Positions 22,497 to 27,771 of a stretch of DNA of 27,771 nt are shown in pieces. Under the pieces are notes generated by a model. It saw only the letters and a program-made list of their open reading frames with translations. It did not search any database and was not told the origin of the DNA. The position numbers and the translations under genes were made by a program. The stretch is from Cellvibrionales bacterium UBA4495 (GTDB lineage Bacteria; Pseudomonadota; Gammaproteobacteria; Pseudomonadales; Porticoccaceae): the NCBI GenBank assembly GCA_002388905.1, contig DGNJ01000075.1, positions 121,569 to 149,339 on the forward strand, in the 5' to 3' direction. The stretch's first letter is position 1. Each line of letters starts with the position of its first letter.

Positions 22497-24362
22497 GTGA
22501 AGATGCTGTCAGGAGTACTATCCGGCCTTGTGGTGGGGTTTAGCCTGGTCCTGGTTCCGACGGGTGCTGTCATAGCCCAGGGTAAAGGCCAAAAACCGCC
22601 GTATTCGCCACCGGTGCGGGAGAACACCACTCAACTTTTGTGGGGCGATACGCACCTTCATACCACACTCTCCGCGGATGCCTATACAGCCGATGTGCGT
22701 GTCACGCCGGTGCAGGCCTACGAGTTCGCCCGGGGCAGGACCGTCACAGCGGACAACGGCATGCCCGTGAAGCTCAAGCGGCCCCTGGACTTCCTGGTAA
22801 TCACGGACCATTCAGACTATCTGGGTATTTACCGACGCCTGGCTGCTGGCGATCCCCAACTCAAGGACTGGCCGGTGGGGCAACGCTGGGCGGAATACCT
22901 GAAGACCGGCCAGACGGTGAAGTTGGGCAGTGAGTTTGCAGAGGCGATCCAGCAGGGAGATCCCGCCTACGACGCGCCCAGCCAGATGATTGCCAGTATC
23001 TGGGAGGACGTCACCAAGAGAGCCGAGCGCTATAACGAGCCCGGTATTTTTTCGGCCATTATCGGCTACGAATGGACCTCCATGATTACCGGCGACAACC
23101 TCCACCGGGTTGTTCTTTATAAGGACGGCGCGGAGAAGGCGAACCAAATGCTGCCCTTTACCGCCCGGGAAAGCACCGACCCGCAGGATCTCTGGCAGGC
23201 CCTGGCGTCTTACGAAGAGAAAACGGGTGGCGATATTCTGGCCGTTGCCCACAACGGCAACGTCAGCAACGGCCGTATGTTTTCCCCCACCCAGGTCAAC
23301 GGTGAACCCATCGACGGAAAGTACGCCGCCGAGCGCAGCCGTTGGGAGCCGGTTTACGAGGTAACCCAGGTCAAGGGCGATGGCGAGACCCATCCGTACC
23401 TCTCGCCGGGCGACGAGTTTGCCGATTTCGAAACCTGGGACCAGGGCAACATCATGCTGAGCCAGGAAAAGAAACCGGAAATGCTCCAGTACGAATACGC
23501 CCGGTCGGCGTTGCAGGAAGGCCTGCGCCATGAGGCAAATCTGGGGCTTAACCCCTTTAAGTTCGGCATGATCGGCAGCACCGACTCCCATACCGGCTTT
23601 TCCACGGCAGAGGAAGACAATTTCTTCGGTAAGTTCGTCGAGTCCGAACCCGCCCCCGACCGGGTAACGAACAAAATGGCGGGCCAGCTCCAGGAAAGCT
23701 GGCAATTGGGCGCTTCGGGTCTCGCCGCCGTGTGGGCACCGGAAAATACCCGGGAAGCCATTTTCGAGGCCATGGAACGGCGCGAGGTTTATGCCACCAC
23801 CGGCCCGCGCATCAAGGTCCGTTTCTTCGGCGGCTGGGAGTTCGACCAACAGGATATCGAGCGGGCGGATTACGCCCGGGTCGGCTACGACAAGGGCGTG
23901 CCCATGGGGGGCGATCTGACCAAAACCGACGATGCTGCGGCACCGACCTTCCTGATCGTCGCCGCCCGGGACCCGGACGGCGCCAACCTGGACCGGGTCC
24001 AGGTTATCAAGGGCTGGCTCGACGCCGACGGCAAAACCCATGAAAAAATCTACGACGTGGCCCTTGCCGACGGTCGCAGGGTGGACCCGGAAACCGGGGA
24101 CGTACAGCCGGTGGGCAATACCGTCGATTTGGCAAAGGCCAGCTACACCAACACCATCGGCGACCCGGAACTGGCCACGGTATGGCGGGACCCGGACTTC
24201 GATCCGGACCAGCGCGCTTTCTACTACGTGCGGGTACTACAGATTCCCACGCCCCGCTGGACAGCCTATGACGCAAACTATTTCGACAGGGATATGCCCG
24301 ACCGGATTCCCATGGTCGTTCAGGACCGGGCCTACACATCGCCCATCTGGTACACCCCGTGA
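22497..24362 (+). CDS. DUF3604 domain protein (PHP-like metal-dependent hydrolase)
   Basis: A 621-residue exported protein. A signal peptide (residues 1-27, ending VIA) is followed by a PHP-like metal-binding layout: D51-T-H53-L-H55, TDHSD (103-107), GYEWTS with E192, AHNGN (251-255) and STDSHTG (361-367). These match the HxH, DH, E, H and DxH ligands of the polymerase/histidinol-phosphatase superfamily, so it is probably a multi-metal hydrolase, perhaps a phosphoesterase or esterase-like enzyme in the periplasm. DUF3604 has no settled function. Start is GTG (22497), with GGGGG 6 bases upstream, rather than the ATG two codons later. A TonB receptor follows after 124 bases, suggesting the hydrolase works on the imported ligand. 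Confidence 0.85.
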   Translation: MKMLSGVLSGLVVGFSLVLVPTGAVIAQGKGQKPPYSPPVRENTTQLLWGDTHLHTTLSADAYTADVRVTPVQAYEFARGRTVTADNGMPVKLKRPLDFLVITDHSDYLGIYRRLAAGDPQLKDWPVGQRWAEYLKTGQTVKLGSEFAEAIQQGDPAYDAPSQMIASIWEDVTKRAERYNEPGIFSAIIGYEWTSMITGDNLHRVVLYKDGAEKANQMLPFTARESTDPQDLWQALASYEEKTGGDILAVAHNGNVSNGRMFSPTQVNGEPIDGKYAAERSRWEPVYEVTQVKGDGETHPYLSPGDEFADFETWDQGNIMLSQEKKPEMLQYEYARSALQEGLRHEANLGLNPFKFGMIGSTDSHTGFSTAEEDNFFGKFVESEPAPDRVTNKMAGQLQESWQLGASGLAAVWAPENTREAIFEAMERREVYATTGPRIKVRFFGGWEFDQQDIERADYARVGYDKGVPMGGDLTKTDDAAAPTFLIVAARDPDGANLDRVQVIKGWLDADGKTHEKIYDVALADGRRVDPETGDVQPVGNTVDLAKASYTNTIGDPELATVWRDPDFDPDQRAFYYVRVLQIPTPRWTAYDANYFDRDMPDRIPMVVQDRAYTSPIWYTP

Positions 24363-24415
24363 CCTGAATCCTATAAAAGTGCCGCCGCACCGTTGTTGAA
24401 GGTGGGGCGCGGAAA

Positions 24416-24430
24416 CACCGCTCAGCGGTG
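24416..24430 (+). repeat. Small hairpin before the second TonB receptor
   Basis: CACCGCT-C-AGCGGTG, a perfect dyad in the 124-base gap between the DUF3604 and receptor genes. It has no T-tract and might allow partial uncoupling of the two genes. Confidence 0.4.
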
Positions 24431-24486
24431 AATGACTATCGCAATCGCAACGCCCGGCAGACCGCCGGAAACCCAAGGGGGAAATC

Positions 24487-26748
24487 ATGACAACCTTTAA
24501 ATACTCGTCACAACGGCCTTTTGCCAAGTCCATCATAAGCTCCACGATTGCCGGTACCGTGCTGTCACTCGGTTCAGTGGCCCATGCCCAACTCGAGGAG
24601 GTGGTGGTGACTGCCCAGAAGCGTGCGGAAAGCATGCAGGACGTGCCCATCGCCATCTCCGCATTTACCGAGGACGCCATGCGCGATATGGGGATTACCA
24701 ACGCTACCGATCTGGCGTTGGCCACTCCGGGCCTGGTGTTCACCTCCGTGGGCACCCTGGGCGCGCCCTATCTGCGGGGCGTGGGCACGCGCTTTACCCT
24801 GAACGGTCTCGACAACAGCGTGGCCACCTACGTGGGCGACCGCTATATCCCCCGGGGCAGCGGCAACCAGCTGGACCTGGGTATCGACGTGGAGCGGGTC
24901 GAGGTATTGAAAGGACCCCAGGGCATTCTCTACGGCCGCAACGCCACCGGCGGCGCCGTCCGGATCATCAAGAAGCCCGTCACCGAGGAATTCGAGGGTA
25001 CCGTGCGCGCCGGCATCGGCAACTATGACTTATGGGAAGTTGCCGGTACCGTCAATATCCCGGTCACGGACACCTTCGGCATGCGCCTGTCCGGGCAGAC
25101 CACCCAGCGCGATGCCTGGCAGGATAACCTGGCTCACGGTGTCGTACCCGGTGCCGTGGACGATATCAACAACAAGGATGTCACCAAGCTGTCGAGCCGG
25201 TTCCGCTGGGATATGAGCCCGGCAACGGTGGCCAATCTGTCGGTGGATTACTGGGCACAGGACGACTACCAGGGCCACGACGGCGCGTTACTGGGTCCAC
25301 CTGAGCTCAACCTGGGTGTGGCCGCGTTCGGGGCCGTGGTCCCGCAAGGTCGGGAGGATATCTCCACCGATAGCCGTGAGCCCACCGATGGCGAGGAACT
25401 GGCCGGGGAGTTGCACATCGAGCACGCCATGGATGGTGTCGATCTGGTGTCCATTACCACCTATGCCGACTTCGACATGACTTGGACCTCCGAGGGCGAC
25501 GGCACCTCGGCGCCGCTATTCACCCCGTCGATTGCCTTCGACGAATCGGAGACCTGGTCCCAGGAATTCCGATTGACGTCCAGCGAAGGGGACCTGGACT
25601 GGACCGTGGGTGCCTTCTATTATGAAGACACGCACTCCACCGAGTTCAACTTTTTCACGGCGATTCTGCCCAGCGTATCCCAGGGCCGCCAGACCACGGA
25701 AACCACGGCAGCGGCACTGTTCGGCCATATCGGTTGGGACCTTTCGGATCGCTGGGCACTGAAGCTTGGCGCCCGCTATTCCTACGAAAACCGCGACGTG
25801 GATCTCGTCAACAGCAATCGCGCGGGAATTGCTACCATCACTCCGGGCCTGCCACAGAAGTTCGACGAAAGTTGGAACGAGTTGACGCCCCTGGTGACGC
25901 TCGAATACCACATGCCCAACGCCATGGCCTACCTGACCTATACCCGGGGCTTCAAGAGCGGCGGGTACAATTTCCCCGCGACTTCCACGCCCGATGGCCT
26001 GGAGCCGGAAATCCTCGATATGGTGGAACTGGGGCTGAAGGGCGATTACTTCGATAGCAGCCTGCGGCTCAACGGCAGCCTCTACTACTATGACTATACG
26101 GATCTTCAGGTCACCCGGGCTTCCGATACCGGCGGGGCCCCGAGTACGGAGAACGCTGGTGAGGCTCAGTTGTATGGTCTGGACCTGGAACTTACCTGGC
26201 TGGTCACCGAGGCTTTCACATTATCGGCAAGCCTCAATGTGCTGGATTCGGAGTACGACGACTATATTCCCGCACCCCGGGTGTATAACGCTATTCTCGA
26301 CGGCACCATCAATACCGCATCGCCGACGCCCGGCATGGGGGTTCCGGATCCCACCAACCCCAATCACGCGCCCTTCAACCAGTTCGAGGCCGACGGCGAA
26401 TCCCTGTTGCGGTCGTCGGATTACTCCTACACGATCACGGCCGCCTATGAGTTTATGGTGGGCGAGGGGCGTTTGCCGTTGTCCGTCACCTACTCCTACA
26501 AGGACGACTACGATTACGACTTCGCCATCGACCCTATCGCCAGCAAGTGGCTCACTCAGGACGGCTATGGCCTGGTCAACGCCAGGGCTGCATACTACGG
26601 TGCCGGCGACAAGTGGTCCGTTTCACTGTGGGGTAAAAACCTCACCGACGAGGAGTACTTTAACGAGGTGGCGGGCAACGCCATGGGCCTGCGCGGTTTC
26701 TGGGCCATGCCGAGAACCTACGGCGCCACCGTGGAATACCAATTTTAA
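24487..26748 (+). CDS. TonB-dependent outer-membrane receptor
   Basis: A 753-residue receptor. A signal peptide (about 1-34, ending AHA before Q) is followed by the TonB box LEEVVVTAQKR (36-46), a plug domain with VERVEVLKGPQGILYGRNA, and a barrel ending in EYQF with a C-terminal Phe. Like the first receptor it has no STN domain. The two are the same broad class but clearly different in sequence, so they probably import different or chemically distinct ligands. It follows the DUF3604 gene and precedes a PpiC-type isomerase, a grouping that hints at a receptor with its own periplasmic helper enzymes. Start ATG with AGGGGG 6 bases upstream. Confidence 0.93.
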   Translation: MTTFKYSSQRPFAKSIISSTIAGTVLSLGSVAHAQLEEVVVTAQKRAESMQDVPIAISAFTEDAMRDMGITNATDLALATPGLVFTSVGTLGAPYLRGVGTRFTLNGLDNSVATYVGDRYIPRGSGNQLDLGIDVERVEVLKGPQGILYGRNATGGAVRIIKKPVTEEFEGTVRAGIGNYDLWEVAGTVNIPVTDTFGMRLSGQTTQRDAWQDNLAHGVVPGAVDDINNKDVTKLSSRFRWDMSPATVANLSVDYWAQDDYQGHDGALLGPPELNLGVAAFGAVVPQGREDISTDSREPTDGEELAGELHIEHAMDGVDLVSITTYADFDMTWTSEGDGTSAPLFTPSIAFDESETWSQEFRLTSSEGDLDWTVGAFYYEDTHSTEFNFFTAILPSVSQGRQTTETTAAALFGHIGWDLSDRWALKLGARYSYENRDVDLVNSNRAGIATITPGLPQKFDESWNELTPLVTLEYHMPNAMAYLTYTRGFKSGGYNFPATSTPDGLEPEILDMVELGLKGDYFDSSLRLNGSLYYYDYTDLQVTRASDTGGAPSTENAGEAQLYGLDLELTWLVTEAFTLSASLNVLDSEYDDYIPAPRVYNAILDGTINTASPTPGMGVPDPTNPNHAPFNQFEADGESLLRSSDYSYTITAAYEFMVGEGRLPLSVTYSYKDDYDYDFAIDPIASKWLTQDGYGLVNARAAYYGAGDKWSVSLWGKNLTDEEYFNEVAGNAMGLRGFWAMPRTYGATVEYQF

Positions 26749-26764
26749 CGACGCGCCGGAAGAT

Positions 26765-26787
26765 GCCGGCCCGCAAGGCGGGCCGGC
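26765..26787 (+). terminator. Terminator-like hairpin after the second TonB receptor
   Basis: GCCGGCCCGC-AAG-GCGGGCCGGC, a perfect 10-bp GC-rich stem with a 3-base loop, followed by a short GTTTG. It starts 16 bases after the receptor stop. The T-tract is short, so read-through into the isomerase gene is likely. Confidence 0.65.
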
Positions 26788-26865
26788 GTTTGCCGAAATC
26801 CGGGGCACGGCGGTGTTGGTGCCCACAGGCCCTTTCACGGATACGGGAACCTCTGGAGGACTGCA

Positions 26866-27771
26866 ATGAAGCCGTTGCTGAAACAACCCCTGCTTCATTT
26901 CCTTGCCCTGGGCGTTTTGCTGTTTCTCTTCCACGGCTGGGTTTCGCAGAACGATAGCGAAGACGGCGATCGTATTGTTATCGACGACGCCGCTTTGCGG
27001 GAGTTTGTCCAGTATCGTAGCCGGTCGTTCGACGCGGCCTCCATCGACCGCAAGCTGGCGGCCATGAACCCCGAAGAGCGCCGGCAGCTTGTGGACCGTC
27101 TGGTACGGGAAGAGGCCCTGTACCGGGAGGCCAAACGCCTGGGCCTGGACCGTGACGACTATGTGATCAAGCAGCGGCTGGTGCAGAAGATGGAGTATCT
27201 GGCCCGAGGGTTCGGGGCGCCGGCAGGCGCTGTGGACCCGGCGGCGTTGAACGCGTATTACCGGGATCACAGGGAACGCTATCGCGAGCCACCGAGCGTT
27301 ACTTTTGCCCATGTCTTTATCGACGCTGACCGGCATGGGGAGCCCGCGCAGTATGCCCGGACACTTGGGCAACAGCTCAACGCGGGGGCCGAGCCGTTTT
27401 CCCGGGCGATGGGTTACGGCGACCGCTTCCTCTACCACACCAACTATGTGGAGCGCAGCGATGACTTTGTCGCCTCGCACTTCGGCGCCGGCTTTGCCGA
27501 AGCGGTTTTCGATCTCGCACCGGACGACAGCCGCTGGCAGGGACCCATTGCTTCCGACCACGGCTACCATCTGGTGATGCTCACTGGCAAGGATTCCGGC
27601 GGCGTGCCGGCCCTTGAGACTATCCGCGACCGGGTCGCCCAGGATGCGCGCCGGGCCTGGCTGGACAGGCAGACCGAAGACGCCATCCGGACCATTGTCG
27701 ACAGTTACGATGTCGAACGCCGGACCGGGCAGCAGGCCGCCCGGGAAGGGCAGCAGGACGATATCCAGGGT
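26866..27771 (+). CDS. PpiC-type (parvulin) peptidyl-prolyl isomerase, 3'-truncated
   Basis: 302 codons are visible with no stop, so the gene runs off the window. The protein has a hydrophobic N-terminal anchor or signal (LLHFLALGVLLFLFHGW, about 9-25), then a SurA-like helical part (LVDRLVREEALYREAKRLGL, 75-94; YYRDHRERYREPPSVTFAHVF). A parvulin domain ends with the typical VFDLAPDD...GPIASDHGYHLVMLTGK. It would fold or escort outer-membrane proteins in the periplasm from an inner-membrane anchor. The start ATG 26866 has GGAGGA 5 bases upstream. It sits 117 bases after the TonB receptor, so a dedicated chaperone for the receptor or the DUF3604 enzyme is a reasonable guess. Confidence 0.85.
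   Translation, partial: MKPLLKQPLLHFLALGVLLFLFHGWVSQNDSEDGDRIVIDDAALREFVQYRSRSFDAASIDRKLAAMNPEERRQLVDRLVREEALYREAKRLGLDRDDYVIKQRLVQKMEYLARGFGAPAGAVDPAALNAYYRDHRERYREPPSVTFAHVFIDADRHGEPAQYARTLGQQLNAGAEPFSRAMGYGDRFLYHTNYVERSDDFVASHFGAGFAEAVFDLAPDDSRWQGPIASDHGYHLVMLTGKDSGGVPALETIRDRVAQDARRAWLDRQTEDAIRTIVDSYDVERRTGQQAAREGQQDDIQG

Noticed and set aside
22812..24041. 409-codon minus-strand frame opposite the DUF3604 gene
   Set aside because: Antisense shadow; the plus strand carries the complete PHP-like ligand set.
1..27771. CRISPR array, tRNA, rRNA, integrase or insertion sequence
   Set aside because: No regularly spaced direct repeats, no cloverleaf with CCA-type end and no transposase or integrase motif were seen; only REP-like palindromes hint at mobility.

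Overview
The window reads as a catabolic accessory region from a GC-rich (about 60% by eye) Gram-negative bacterium, most likely a marine or environmental gammaproteobacterium. Two TonB-dependent outer-membrane receptors and a periplasmic-type haem/PQQ dehydrogenase fix the Gram-negative envelope. REP-like palindromes of the pseudomonad type at 15.5-15.7 kb and the mix of Rieske oxygenases, SDRs and SnoaL-like proteins suggest the lineage, but I cannot name the species.

Layout. 1-643: 3' part of an APH-fold phosphotransferase. 826-1509 (-): TetR regulator, divergent from 1721-3601 (+), a Rieske oxygenase plus a SnoaL-like protein, with a consensus promoter and a perfect inverted repeat between them. 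3870-12030 (+): probable operon of TonB receptor, SDR, SnoaL-like protein, second Rieske oxygenase, cytochrome c/PQQ beta-propeller dehydrogenase and a tandem double-SnoaL protein. 12103-14706 (-): ThuA-like protein, degenerate histidine phosphatase and SDR. 14864-15457 (+): carboxymuconolactone decarboxylase-family protein. 15458-15745: REP-like palindrome cluster. 15746-16525 (-): SDR, divergent from a TetR regulator (16775-17515, +). 17790-21332 (-): third Rieske oxygenase, SnoaL-like protein and a ketosteroid-dehydrogenase-like flavoprotein behind a consensus promoter. 21634-22302 (-): TetR regulator, divergent from 22497-27771 (+), a DUF3604 PHP-like hydrolase, second TonB receptor and a PpiC-type prolyl isomerase that runs off the window.

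How it may work (inference). The TonB receptors import a bulky hydrophobic or aromatic/alicyclic compound. The PQQ/haem enzyme and DUF3604 protein could act on it in the periplasm. In the cytoplasm, Rieske oxygenases hydroxylate, SDRs and the flavoprotein oxidise or desaturate, and SnoaL-fold proteins dehydrate, isomerise or support the oxygenases. The FAD enzyme, SDRs and BaiE-like SnoaL proteins resemble steroid or terpenoid catabolism, but no ring-cleavage enzyme, ferredoxin or ferredoxin reductase lies in the window, so the substrate is unknown. The most distinctive features are the repeated Rieske-SnoaL pairing, the fused double-SnoaL protein, two enzymes with a replaced canonical catalytic residue, and several TetR-type operators that can be read directly.
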